Assembly (NCBI GenBank): GCA_018823745.1
Contig: JAHJHR010000018.1
Span: forward strand, 62,001 to 126,000
Direction: 5' to 3'
From: Alphaproteobacteria bacterium
GTDB lineage: Bacteria > Pseudomonadota > Alphaproteobacteria > Oceanibaculales > Oceanibaculaceae
Length of the DNA: 64,000 nucleotides
Position numbers and translations under genes: made by a program. This document shows positions 9,445 to 17,511 of the stretch, in pieces. Each line of letters begins with the position of its first letter. The first letter of the stretch is position 1. The notes beneath the pieces were generated by a model. The model searched no databases and had not been told where the DNA came from. It saw only the letters and a program-made list of their open reading frames with translations.

Positions 9445-9531
9445 GGTTTGACGGTTTGCCATTTTGACGGCTCCGGCTGGCGCCCTTAGACTGGGCGCCA
9501 GGCCGGCTGAGAATGGATGGGCAGTGCACAC

Positions 9532-10260
9532 ATGAGTGTGGCGATTGCCGGAGCAACAATTTATGCAGGCGCTTCCCGTTTGGCAGCGCCCGTTACTGCT
9601 TTGTCGGCCCGTTCCACTCTTCCTGCATCGCCCGACACCCCCTCTTCTGAACAAAAATCCACTGAAGGTCAGGCCCTGTCCGGCACGCGCGGTAATCTGC
9701 TTGCCGGGGCAACGCTCACGGCTGCCAGCAGCGCGGATCAGGAAGAAACCGACCCGCTTGGCCTGACCGAAGAAGAACAGAAAGTCGTCGATGAGCTGAA
9801 AAAGCGGGACCGCGAGGTGCGGGCCCATGAACAGGCGCATGCGGCGGTTGGTGGTGCCTATGCTGGTCAACCCACCTATGAGTATGAGGATGGGCCGGAT
9901 GGCAATCGCTACGCCGTTGGCGGCTCGGTTTCCATCGACACCTCACCAATATCAGGCGATCCGGAAGCGACGATCCGCAAGATGGAGGTCGTGAAGCGCG
10001 CCGCCCTCGCACCTGCCGAGCCGTCGCCCCAGGACCGCGCCGTCGCTGCCGCCGCCGACCGCGCCTTACAACAGGCCAGCGCCGAGTTGCAGAAAAAGAA
10101 CCAGGAAGAGGCCCAGGCGGAAACCGGCGGTGATGGGGCATCGCTGACCTCGCTCAACCAGACCAACGACCCCGCAGCCCAGGCCGCGAATGCCTATGGC
10201 CAGGCCGCCGCCGCTGGCGCTGCGGTCATCACCACCTCACTGGTCCAGATCGCCGCTTAG
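9532..10260 (+). CDS. SprA-related putative metalloprotease
   Basis: The protein has an N-terminal Ala/Thr/Ser-rich low-complexity region (about residues 1-75). A charged coiled-coil-like stretch [29 protein letters not shown] follows, containing the HExxH-like zinc motif HEQAH (about residues 99-103). After it comes [21 protein letters not shown] and a helix with [25 protein letters not shown]. This arrangement is typical of the SprA-related family. ATG 9532 is used; ATG 9517 is an in-frame alternative and neither has a strong ribosome site. There is no signal peptide. The substrate is unknown, and in this family activity is predicted, not proven. Confidence 0.82.
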   Translation: MSVAIAGATIYAGASRLAAPVTALSARSTLPASPDTPSSEQKSTEGQALSGTRGNLLAGATLTAASSADQEETDPLGLTEEEQKVVDELKKRDREVRAHEQAHAAVGGAYAGQPTYEYEDGPDGNRYAVGGSVSIDTSPISGDPEATIRKMEVVKRAALAPAEPSPQDRAVAAAADRALQQASAELQKKNQEEAQAETGGDGASLTSLNQTNDPAAQAANAYGQAAAAGAAVITTSLVQIAA

Positions 10261-10349
10261 TCTATTCCTGTCCTCCTGCATGGCTGGCGCGCAATGGGGT
10301 GGCTTGCCCTGCGCGCCGAATATTTCTATTGCTGCGTTAGCCCTCTCTC

Positions 10350-11288
10350 ATGACGGAGACTCGCTTGTCCGAGCGCCCGGTAGCCGCAAGCCCTTCGTCG
10401 TCCATACCCGGCACTGCGCCGCTGCCGGCGAGCGGCCTCGTCCTGCTGGTGCTGCTGACCATCTTCTGGGGGGTGAACTGGCCGGCGATGAAGCTGGCCC
10501 TGACCGGCATCGCCCCATTCACCTTTCGGACCATCTGCCTGCTGATCGGCGGGGTCTGCCTGCTGGGCTTTGCCCTGGCGCAGCGCCAGTCGATCCGCAT
10601 CAGGGCCGGCGACTGGTCGCCCCTGTTCTGGGCCAGCCTGCTGAACGTCACCGGCTGGCATCTGTTCTCCGCCTATGGGTTGTTGCAGGTGCCGGCGGGG
10701 CGGGGGGCGATCATCGCCTTCACCATGCCGATCTGGGCCTCGATCCTGGCCAGTATCGTGCTGAAGGAGGCCTTCACCGGCCGCAAGATCATTGGCCTGC
10801 TGCTCGGCATTGGCGGGCTGGCCGTCCTGATCGGACCGGAAATGGCAGCATTGGGTGCGGCCCCCATCGGCTCACTGCTGATGCTGGGGGCGGCGGTCAG
10901 CTGGGCCGCTGGCACCATTGTCACCAAGCGCCAGCCCTGGCAGCTCGGCACCGCGGCGCTGACCGGCTGGCAATTGCTGCTGGGCGGCATACCAATCCTG
11001 ATCGGCGCGCTGCTGATCGATCCGGTGCCGGATTTCACCGGCCTCAGCCAGCCGGTGCTGTGGGCCGCGATCTATGCGGCGGTGATTCCGATGATCTTCT
11101 GCCACTGGGCCTGGTTCCGCATTGTCTCGCTGTTTCCGGCCAGCATCGCCGCCATCGGCACGCTGGCAATCCCGGTGGTGGGCGTGCTGTCCAGTGCGCT
11201 GATCCTGGGGGAGGCCATCGGTCCGGCGGAAATCGCTGCCCTGGTCCTGGTGCTTGCCGGCCTGTCGGTGGTACTGCTGCGACGCTGA
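10350..11288 (+). CDS. DMT-superfamily EamA transporter
   Basis: A 312-residue inner-membrane protein with a cytosolic N-terminal tail of about 28 residues, then ten predicted helices in two EamA repeats (for example FWGVNWPAMKLAL, and later PVVGVLSSALILGEAIGP). The family exports amino acids, purines or drug-like molecules; the substrate is unknown. A weak ribosome site (CTCTC before ATG) suggests the ATG at 10350 may not be efficient. The frame continues with no better start nearby. Confidence 0.87.
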   Translation: MTETRLSERPVAASPSSSIPGTAPLPASGLVLLVLLTIFWGVNWPAMKLALTGIAPFTFRTICLLIGGVCLLGFALAQRQSIRIRAGDWSPLFWASLLNVTGWHLFSAYGLLQVPAGRGAIIAFTMPIWASILASIVLKEAFTGRKIIGLLLGIGGLAVLIGPEMAALGAAPIGSLLMLGAAVSWAAGTIVTKRQPWQLGTAALTGWQLLLGGIPILIGALLIDPVPDFTGLSQPVLWAAIYAAVIPMIFCHWAWFRIVSLFPASIAAIGTLAIPVVGVLSSALILGEAIGPAEIAALVLVLAGLSVVLLRR

Positions 11289-11289
11289 T

Positions 11290-11318
11290 TTGCGGAAATT
11301 GGCTGCCTGGGCTATAAT
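11290..11318 (+). promoter_or_regulatory. Sigma-70-type promoter for the FlgC-like gene
   Basis: A perfect TATAAT at 11313-11318 lies 17 bases after TTGCGG (11290-11295), directly before the gene at 11352. GGAGG at 11341-11345 is the ribosome site. The transcript would start near 11325. Confidence 0.65.
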
Positions 11319-11351
11319 GGAGGTTATAGGTAGTCCTATCGGAGGTTTGTT

Positions 11352-11765
11352 ATGGCGATAGACGGTCTGTCGAACGGTCTTTCCGGCGCCCTTGCGGCGA
11401 CGAACCGTTTCGCTGTCAGCGCGAACAACACCGCCAATGTCCTGAGTCAGGGCATTGATCCGCAGGATCAGGAGGCCGCCCGCAATGATCCGACGGGTCA
11501 GACTGAAGTGCCGGGCTTCCAGCCGCTTCAGGCAGTCGATCAGAATCTTGCCGATGGCGGTGTGCGCAGCACGACCCGGCCCATCGAGCCGTCTTCAATC
11601 CCGTTTCTGCAAGGGGCGGGTGAGGAAATCGGCTTCCAGCCGAATGTTGATCTTGCCGGCGAAGCGGTGCAGCAGATCACCAGCCAGCGCCAGTTTGAAG
11701 CCAATCTGCGCACCGTGCAGACCGGCCTGCAATTGAGCCGCTCGCTGCTGGACATCAACAGCTGA
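11352..11765 (+). CDS. Flagellar rod (FlgC-like) domain protein
   Basis: A 137-residue protein that begins with a flagellar basal-body rod-type segment, GLSNGLSGALAATNRFAVSANNTANV, and ends with the rod C-terminal helix QRQFEANLRTVQTGLQLSRSLLDI. The central 60 residues are proline- and Asp-rich with no obvious FlgC core. It has the overall look of FlgB/FlgC/FlgG-family axial proteins. No flagellar operon is near and it stands alone behind a good promoter. Its partners are therefore unclear. Confidence 0.7.
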   Translation: MAIDGLSNGLSGALAATNRFAVSANNTANVLSQGIDPQDQEAARNDPTGQTEVPGFQPLQAVDQNLADGGVRSTTRPIEPSSIPFLQGAGEEIGFQPNVDLAGEAVQQITSQRQFEANLRTVQTGLQLSRSLLDINS

Positions 11766-11772
11766 TATCGGC

Positions 11773-13380
11773 CTATCCGGCGCGATAACGCGTCAGCGCG
11801 TCCGGCGTGTCGATATCGATCAGCACGCCATCCTCCGCCATTTCCACTTCGACAATCAGATCGGCATGTTCGCCGATCAGATGCTTGGCGCCGACATCCC
11901 CGGCCAAAGCTGCCATTTCCGGCAGGAAGCGCTTGCCCCACAGTACCGGGTTGCCGCGCTTGCCCTTATGCGTCGGCACGCAGATCGCGCGCCCCTCGAC
12001 GGGGTCGAAGGCGGCGATCAGCCGGTCGATCATTGCCGGTAAGATCCGCGGCATATCCCCCAGACAGACCAGCACTCCGTCGATATCCGCCGGCAGGGCC
12101 GCGATACCGGCCTTCAGCGATGTGCTGAGCCCGCCCGCATAATCCGGATTGTCTACAAAGGCGAGATCGCCGGGCAGGGCGGCCTTCACCCGCTCGCCCT
12201 CATGCCCCGTGACCACGGTGATGGCGCCGGCTTTCGAAGCGCGCACACTCTCGACCACCTGTGCGACCATCGGCTTGCCGTTGATTTCCGCCAGCAGCTT
12301 GTTGATCTCGCCCATCCGGCGCGATTGGCCGCCGGCCAGGATCAGGGCCGCGATGCGCGGCGCCTTGCGCGCGGCCGATTCTCGGTCATTCGCCTCACGA
12401 GGCCGCGGGCGGCTGGCGATCTCCTTCAGCAGCCCGCCCACACCCATGCGCATGATATCGACCCGGCTGACCGGCAGGCCGGCGACAAGGCGCTGCAACA
12501 CCCAGTCGAACCCGTTCAGTTTTGGCGAGCGGGCACAGCCTGGCATGCCGATGACCGGCGTGTCGCCGACATGACCCAGCAGCAGCAGATTGCCGGGATC
12601 GACCGGCATGCCGAAATGATCGACGGTGCCGCCCGCAGCGACAATCCCAGCCGGCAGGACATCCCGCCGGTCAACCACCGCCGAGGCCCCGAAGAGCAGC
12701 ACGAGATCATGGCCGGCGGCAATCTGCTGGTGGATCGCCGCCGCGACGGCAGCGGTCTCATGGTCACAGCGCTGCTCGTTACCGAGGGAAGCACCGATCT
12801 TCTCCAGCCTTGCGGCCGTGGTTGCGGCGGTCGAATCCAGCACGCTGGGCTTGGTCGCGGGCAGGGCGGTCTGCACCAGCCCGGCGCGCAGCGGCCGGAA
12901 GGCGGCGATGCGGGTGACGGGGGCCAGTGCCTCGCAGCGGGCCAGCAGAGCCTCCGGCGCGGCAAAGGGGATGATCTTCACGGTGCCGACCATCTGCCCG
13001 GCCTCGACCACCTCATAAGGCGGCAGCAGGGCGACGGTCAGGGCCTCATCGACCAGATTGACGGCGTCCAGTGCGGCCGGATCATAGACCAGCACGCCCG
13101 GCGCCCGGGCAATCAGATTGCAGCGGCCAGTGAAGGGGGCGGCGATATCGATGTTCTCGCCGCCAAAGGCCGCAGCCAGCCGGGCGGCGGCGCGATCCTC
13201 AGGAACATCATCGGCTTCCAGCCGGGCCGCGATCACCGTCTCGACACCGGCTTCGCGCAGCGCGGCAATATCCTCCGCCGTCAGCACATGGCCCTTCTTC
13301 AGCGCCCTGCCGGACAACCGGCGGCTATGCGCAAGAATGGCACCGGCGGCCTCATCCAGCGGCGTGTCGCCGAAGATCAT
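11773..13380 (-). CDS. Molybdopterin-binding / MocA-like NTP transferase fusion
   Basis: A 535-residue fusion. The N-terminal half (about 1-340) is a MoeA/MogA-like molybdopterin-binding module with IVYD/GRCNLIARAPGV and the PGCARSPKLNG segment. The C-terminal half starts at the nucleotidyltransferase signature ALILAGGQSRRMGEINKLL and includes LVCLGDMPRI and GNPVLWG, typical of MocA/MobA-like enzymes that form molybdopterin cytosine dinucleotide. This is the cofactor used by xanthine dehydrogenase-family enzymes such as the CoxL protein encoded nearby. The start overlaps the stop of the XdhC gene (ATGA, 13377-13380). The frame extends upstream to 13581, but that part overlaps the XdhC gene. 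Confidence 0.88.
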   Translation of the reverse strand: MIFGDTPLDEAAGAILAHSRRLSGRALKKGHVLTAEDIAALREAGVETVIAARLEADDVPEDRAAARLAAAFGGENIDIAAPFTGRCNLIARAPGVLVYDPAALDAVNLVDEALTVALLPPYEVVEAGQMVGTVKIIPFAAPEALLARCEALAPVTRIAAFRPLRAGLVQTALPATKPSVLDSTAATTAARLEKIGASLGNEQRCDHETAAVAAAIHQQIAAGHDLVLLFGASAVVDRRDVLPAGIVAAGGTVDHFGMPVDPGNLLLLGHVGDTPVIGMPGCARSPKLNGFDWVLQRLVAGLPVSRVDIMRMGVGGLLKEIASRPRPREANDRESAARKAPRIAALILAGGQSRRMGEINKLLAEINGKPMVAQVVESVRASKAGAITVVTGHEGERVKAALPGDLAFVDNPDYAGGLSTSLKAGIAALPADIDGVLVCLGDMPRILPAMIDRLIAAFDPVEGRAICVPTHKGKRGNPVLWGKRFLPEMAALAGDVGAKHLIGEHADLIVEVEMAEDGVLIDIDTPDALTRYRAG

Positions 13381-14084
13381 GCGGCCTTTGCCTCTCGCTC
13401 CGGCTGCTGGCGCAATGTCTCGGTGATCTGGGCGAGGGCAGAAATCGCAATCTCCGCCGGGGTGACAGCACCGATATTCAGCCCCAGAGGGCCGCGAAGC
13501 CGGACGAAATCCATTTCCGTGAATCCGGCTTCCGTCAGTCTTTCCAGCCGCTTGGCATGTGTCTTTCGACTGCCGAGGCAACCGATATAAAAGGCGTCCG
13601 ATTTCAGGGCAACGATCAGCGCCGGATCGTCCAGCTTCGGATCATGGGTCAACGTGACGATGGCGGTCCGGCGGTTCGGCTTCAGCGCTTCCAGCGCCTC
13701 GTCCGGCCAGCGGTCATCCAGGCTGATGCCGGGAAAGCGTTCATCGGTGGCAAAGGCGCGGCGCGGATCGACGATCACCACCTGATAGCCGGCCATCGCT
13801 GCCATCGGGGCCAGTGCCTGCGCGATATGCACCGCGCCGACGATGATCAGCCGCAGGGCCGGGTTGTGCACATGCACGAAATAGCCGCCCTCGATCAGGC
13901 CGCTGCTGTCCTCGTCGAGATGTCGGCGCACCTCGGCCAGTGTTTCAGCCGTCAGCTCCAGCTCGCCCAGGCTCTCGCCGGGGGTGACGACGCATTGCGC
14001 GCCATCATCGATGCGCGTGACCAGCGCGACCGGATGGTTCTCAGCGCGCTCGTCCAGCAGCTTTTTCAGGATCGCGGGCTTCAT
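13377..14084 (-). CDS. XdhC-family maturation protein (Rossmann-domain part)
   Basis: A 235-residue protein carrying the XdhC C-terminal Rossmann domain: RLIIVGAVHIAQALAPMAAMAGYQVVIVDPR (about 94-124), then VTLTHDPKLDDPALI and YIGCLGSRKTHAKR. XdhC/CoxI proteins bind and deliver the molybdenum cofactor to the apo large subunit, including sulfuration in the xanthine dehydrogenase system. It overlaps both neighbours by ATGA junctions. Together with the 107-residue gene it makes up what is often a single XdhC/CoxF chain. Confidence 0.88.
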   Translation of the reverse strand: MKPAILKKLLDERAENHPVALVTRIDDGAQCVVTPGESLGELELTAETLAEVRRHLDEDSSGLIEGGYFVHVHNPALRLIIVGAVHIAQALAPMAAMAGYQVVIVDPRRAFATDERFPGISLDDRWPDEALEALKPNRRTAIVTLTHDPKLDDPALIVALKSDAFYIGCLGSRKTHAKRLERLTEAGFTEMDFVRLRGPLGLNIGAVTPAEIAISALAQITETLRQQPEREAKAA

Positions 14085-14407
14085 CAGTCGATCCGCTCGA
14101 CAAAGACCTGCACCTTGCCGCCACAGGCCAGGCCGACTTCCCAGGCCTGCTCGTTGCTGACGCCGAAATCCAGCATGCGCGGCTTGCCGTCCTGCATGAC
14201 CTGCAGCGCCTCATGCACCACAGCACCCTCGATACAGCCGCCGGAGACCGAGCCAATCATGCGCCGGTCCTCATCGACAGCCAGCTGGCTGCCGACCGGG
14301 CGCGGCGAGGAGCCCCAGGTGCTGACCACCGTGGCGACGGCGACCTGCTTGCCGCCGGATCGCCAGACAGATGCCTGTTCCAGAATATCCTCGGCCGGAT
14401 TGATCAT
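14084..14407 (-). CDS. XdhC/CoxI N-terminal domain protein
   Basis: This 107-residue protein is the stand-alone XdhC_CoxI domain, recognised by VATVVSTWGSSPRPVGSQLAV and the GSVSGGCIEGAVVHEA motif. In related organisms this domain is fused to the Rossmann part; here it is a separate, translationally coupled gene with ATGA overlaps at 14084-14087 and 14404-14407. It is inferred to help insert the Mo cofactor into the hydroxylase. Confidence 0.88.
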   Translation of the reverse strand: MINPAEDILEQASVWRSGGKQVAVATVVSTWGSSPRPVGSQLAVDEDRRMIGSVSGGCIEGAVVHEALQVMQDGKPRMLDFGVSNEQAWEVGLACGGKVQVFVERID

Positions 14408-15657
14408 GCCACTTCCTCCATCTTGCGCAGCCAGGGCGCCATCGATTCCCCGCGCCGGGCCGGTGCGTGGCTCAGAATAGCCGCCAGCTGCGCGAGGCTG
14501 TCGAGATTATGCACGCTGCGGAACTCGTCCACATGCGGCAGAATCGCCCTTACCCCTAAGGATTTGGGCGCGAAGCCATCGAAGCGCAACAGCGGGTTCA
14601 GCCAGATCAGGCGACGGCAGGATTTGCGCAGCCGCTCGATGACGCCGGACAGGCCCTCGCCGGCATCGCGGTCCAGCCCGTCGGTGATCAGCAGCACCAC
14701 GGCACCCTGGCCCAGCACCCGGCGCGACCAGAGCCGGTTGAACTCCTCCAGGCAGGCCCCGATACGCGTGCCGCCCGACCAGTCGCCGACTGCCGTGCCG
14801 ACCCGCTCCAGCGCCTCATCCACATCACGGCGGCGCAGATGGCGGGTCACATTGGTCAGGCGCGTGCCAAACAGGAAGGTGTGGACCCGGTCGCGGTCAT
14901 TGGTCAGGGCATGCATGAAATGCAGCAGCATGCGGGAATAGCGGCTCATCGAGCCGGAAACATCGCACAGGATGACCAGTGGCGGCGGCCGCATCCGCCG
15001 CTTTTTCAGCGCCAGCGGGATGATGTCGCCGCCGCTGCGCAGCGCGCCGCGCATCGTGGCCCGCAGATCGACCCGGTTGCCGGTCGAGGAGGGGGCAAAG
15101 CGCCGCGTTGGCAATTCGGCAATTGGCAGGACGAGGCGTTGCAGCATGCGCTCGGCATCGCGCATTTCGGAACCGCTCATCTTCTCGAAATCCATCGACT
15201 GGAGAAGTTCCTTGTCCGAGGTGGTGAAGGCGGCGTCGATCTCGATCCGGTCTTCCTCGGCATCGTCGCCCAACAGGGCTTCCTGGCCCTGCATGAGGGC
15301 CTCGGCGAGGCGGCGGTTCATCTCCTCGCCTTCGGGCGTCTGCTGCTCGACCTGCATCTGTGGCAGGACCATCTGCATCATACGTTCCAGGATGCGCGGA
15401 TTACGCCAGAACACATGGAAGGCCTGGTCGAAGATGTCGCGCTGGTCCTGCCGGTTCACCAGGGCTGCATGCAGCGCCCAGTAGAAATCCTCACGCTGGC
15501 CGATGCCAACCGTCTGCACGGCGGCAATCGCATCCAGCACCTTGCCGGGACCGACCGGCAGACCGGCCATGCGCAGCGCCCGGGCGAAATGCATGATATT
15601 GGCGACCAGCTTGCCGCCATCCCGTGGTGAGTCGTCCTGCGGGGCGCTGCCGGTCAT
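14404..15657 (-). CDS. coxE: VWA-domain protein, CoxE-like
   Basis: A 417-residue protein with an N-terminal helical region (about 1-220) and a von Willebrand A domain near residues 230-390. The domain starts ILCDVSGSMSRYSRML, which has the DxSxS MIDAS metal motif, and contains LLITDGLDRDAGEGL. CoxE works with the CoxD MoxR-type ATPase to assemble the active-site metal cluster in molybdenum hydroxylases (established for Oligotropha CODH). The gene lies seven bases after the CoxD-like gene. Confidence 0.88.
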   Translation of the reverse strand: MTGSAPQDDSPRDGGKLVANIMHFARALRMAGLPVGPGKVLDAIAAVQTVGIGQREDFYWALHAALVNRQDQRDIFDQAFHVFWRNPRILERMMQMVLPQMQVEQQTPEGEEMNRRLAEALMQGQEALLGDDAEEDRIEIDAAFTTSDKELLQSMDFEKMSGSEMRDAERMLQRLVLPIAELPTRRFAPSSTGNRVDLRATMRGALRSGGDIIPLALKKRRMRPPPLVILCDVSGSMSRYSRMLLHFMHALTNDRDRVHTFLFGTRLTNVTRHLRRRDVDEALERVGTAVGDWSGGTRIGACLEEFNRLWSRRVLGQGAVVLLITDGLDRDAGEGLSGVIERLRKSCRRLIWLNPLLRFDGFAPKSLGVRAILPHVDEFRSVHNLDSLAQLAAILSHAPARRGESMAPWLRKMEEVA

Positions 15658-15664
15658 GGCGGCG

Positions 15665-16588
15665 TCAGACCGCGCCGTGCGCGGCCATCTCGCTCTTGAT
15701 CTGGGTCAGGATGCGGTTGGCCTCGCTGCCCTGAATCCGGGCGATATCGTCCTGGTATTTCAGCAGGACGCCCAGTGTGTTGTTCACCATCTCCGGATCA
15801 AGGCTGAGCTGGTCGAGCTGGACCAGCGCATGGGTCCAGTCGATGGTCTCGGCCACGCCGGGCTGCTTGAACAGGTCCAGCTTGCGCAGCTCCTGTACGA
15901 AACCGACGATCTGCAGGCTGAGGATTTCCGGCGCTTCCGGCGCCTTTACCTCCAGGATCTCCAATTCGCGCGCGGCACTCGGATAATCGACCCAGTAGTA
16001 GAAGCAGCGCCGTTTCAGCGCGTCGTGAATCTCGCGCGTACGGTTCGAGGTGACGATGACGATGGGCGGGGTTTCGGCCTTGATCGTGCCGATCTCCGGA
16101 ATGGTGACCTGGAAATCAGACAGGATTTCCAGCAGATAGGCTTCAAAGGGCTCGTCCGTGCGGTCCAGCTCGTCGATCAGCAGAACCGGCGCGCCCTTGG
16201 GATTGGGCTGCAGCGCCTGCAGCAAGGGGCGGCGGATCAGGAATCGGTCGTCAAAGATATCGGCGGCAAGCCGGTCCCGGTCGCCACCGCCGGCTGCCTC
16301 GGCAATGCGGATCTCGACCATCTGGCGCGGGTAGTTCCACTCATAGACGGCGGAGCTGACATCCAGGCCTTCATAGCATTGCAGCCGGATCAGATCGCGG
16401 CCCAGCGTCTTCGCCAGCACCTTGGCGATCTCGGTCTTGCCGACACCGGCCTCGCCTTCGAGGAAGAGCGGGCGGCCGAGCTTCAGGGCCAGGAACAGGG
16501 CGGTGGCCAGGCTGCGGTCGGCGACATAGTCGCCTTCGCCGAGCAGGGCCAGTGTATCGTCGATGGAGGCAGGCAGGTTCTGGGTCAT
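15665..16588 (-). CDS. coxD: MoxR-family AAA+ ATPase, CoxD-like
   Basis: A 307-residue AAA+ ATPase with Walker A GEAGVGKTEIAK (about 44-55), Walker B region VLLIDELDRTDEPFEAYLLEIL, and sensor region VIVTSNRTREIHDAL. MoxR-type ATPases act as metal-insertase or assembly chaperones together with VWA proteins, here the CoxE gene immediately downstream. A terminator lies upstream (16640-16668), between this gene and coxM, so it may also be expressed from a separate promoter in that 98-base gap. Confidence 0.9.
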   Translation of the reverse strand: MTQNLPASIDDTLALLGEGDYVADRSLATALFLALKLGRPLFLEGEAGVGKTEIAKVLAKTLGRDLIRLQCYEGLDVSSAVYEWNYPRQMVEIRIAEAAGGGDRDRLAADIFDDRFLIRRPLLQALQPNPKGAPVLLIDELDRTDEPFEAYLLEILSDFQVTIPEIGTIKAETPPIVIVTSNRTREIHDALKRRCFYYWVDYPSAARELEILEVKAPEAPEILSLQIVGFVQELRKLDLFKQPGVAETIDWTHALVQLDQLSLDPEMVNNTLGVLLKYQDDIARIQGSEANRILTQIKSEMAAHGAV

Positions 16589-16639
16589 GACGCTTTATCT
16601 AGCATGCCGGGCGGGAAGGTCGAAAGACGCCAAAGAAAA

Positions 16640-16668
16640 GGGAGCACCCCCGATCCGGGAGTGCTCCC
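16640..16668 (-). terminator. Rho-independent terminator between coxM and coxD
   Basis: An 8-bp stem (16640-16647 with 16661-16668) extendable by a bulged GC-rich inner helix, followed on the minus strand by TTTTCTTT. It lies 19 bases past the coxM stop and would separate the structural genes from the maturation genes, or reduce read-through to them. Confidence 0.8.
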
Positions 16669-16686
16669 CTGCATTTGCTGCACGGA

Positions 16687-17484
16687 TCAGCCGGCGGCCT
16701 GGACGGCGCGCTTTGCCATGACACCGATCAGATGGGCGCGGTAATCGGCAGCACCATGAATGTCGGTGTTCAGCCCGTCGGCCGGCACAGTGATGCCGTC
16801 AAGGGCGGACGCCGCAAAGTTCTTCGACAAGGCAGCCTCGAAATCGCTGACGCGGAACACACCATCCTCGCCGGCGCCGGTCACGGCAACGCGGACGCCG
16901 CCACTGGTCTTGGCGACGAAGACACCGACCAGGGCATAGCGGCTGGCCGGCTGGGCGAATTTCGCGTAGGCCGCCTTTTCCGGGACCGGGAAAGAGACCT
17001 TGGTGAGGATTTCGTCCTCTTCCAGCGCCGTGGTGAACATACCGGCGAAGAAATCCTCGGCGGCAAGCTGGCGCTTGTTGGTGTGCACCGTGGCCCCCAG
17101 CGCCATCAGCGCCGCCGGGTAATCCGCCGCCGGGTCATTGTTGGAGATCGAGCCGCCCAGCGTGCCGCGATTGCGCACCTGCGGATCGCCAATGCCATGC
17201 GCCAGATTGGCCAGCGCCGGGATTTTTGCCTTCACCTCGGCCGAGGCGGCGACCGTGGCATGGGTGGTCATGGCGCCGATGACGACGGCATTGCCCTCGA
17301 CCGTGATGCCCTTCAGCTCGGCGATACCCGACAGGTCGACGACCTTCGACGGCTGGGCCAGGCGCTGCTTCAGCGTCGGGATCAGGGTCTGCCCGCCGGC
17401 CATCAGCTTCACCTCCTCGCCCGAGGACAGCGCCTTCAGCGCGTCATCCAGGGAGGCGGGGCGGTTATACTCGAAATTATACAT
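16687..17484 (-). CDS. coxM: FAD-binding medium subunit of a molybdenum hydroxylase (CoxM-like)
   Basis: A 265-residue FAD-binding subunit with the two FAD motifs of the family: AGGQTLIPTLKQR (about 30-42) and TLGGSISNNDPAADYPAAL (about 108-126), plus the C-terminal CODH FAD-binding domain. It passes electrons from the [2Fe-2S] subunit to an acceptor. The start codon lies 27 bases beyond the CoxL stop (17512), so the two are cotranscribed. Confidence 0.92.
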   Translation of the reverse strand: MYNFEYNRPASLDDALKALSSGEEVKLMAGGQTLIPTLKQRLAQPSKVVDLSGIAELKGITVEGNAVVIGAMTTHATVAASAEVKAKIPALANLAHGIGDPQVRNRGTLGGSISNNDPAADYPAALMALGATVHTNKRQLAAEDFFAGMFTTALEEDEILTKVSFPVPEKAAYAKFAQPASRYALVGVFVAKTSGGVRVAVTGAGEDGVFRVSDFEAALSKNFAASALDGITVPADGLNTDIHGAADYRAHLIGVMAKRAVQAAG

Positions 17485-17511
17485 GATGAGCTTCCTCGTC
17501 TGACAGCGGGC

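Noticed and set aside
13381-13581. N-terminal extension of the MoeA/MocA fusion gene
   Set aside because: It overlaps the XdhC gene and is of random composition; ATGA coupling at 13380 is the better start.
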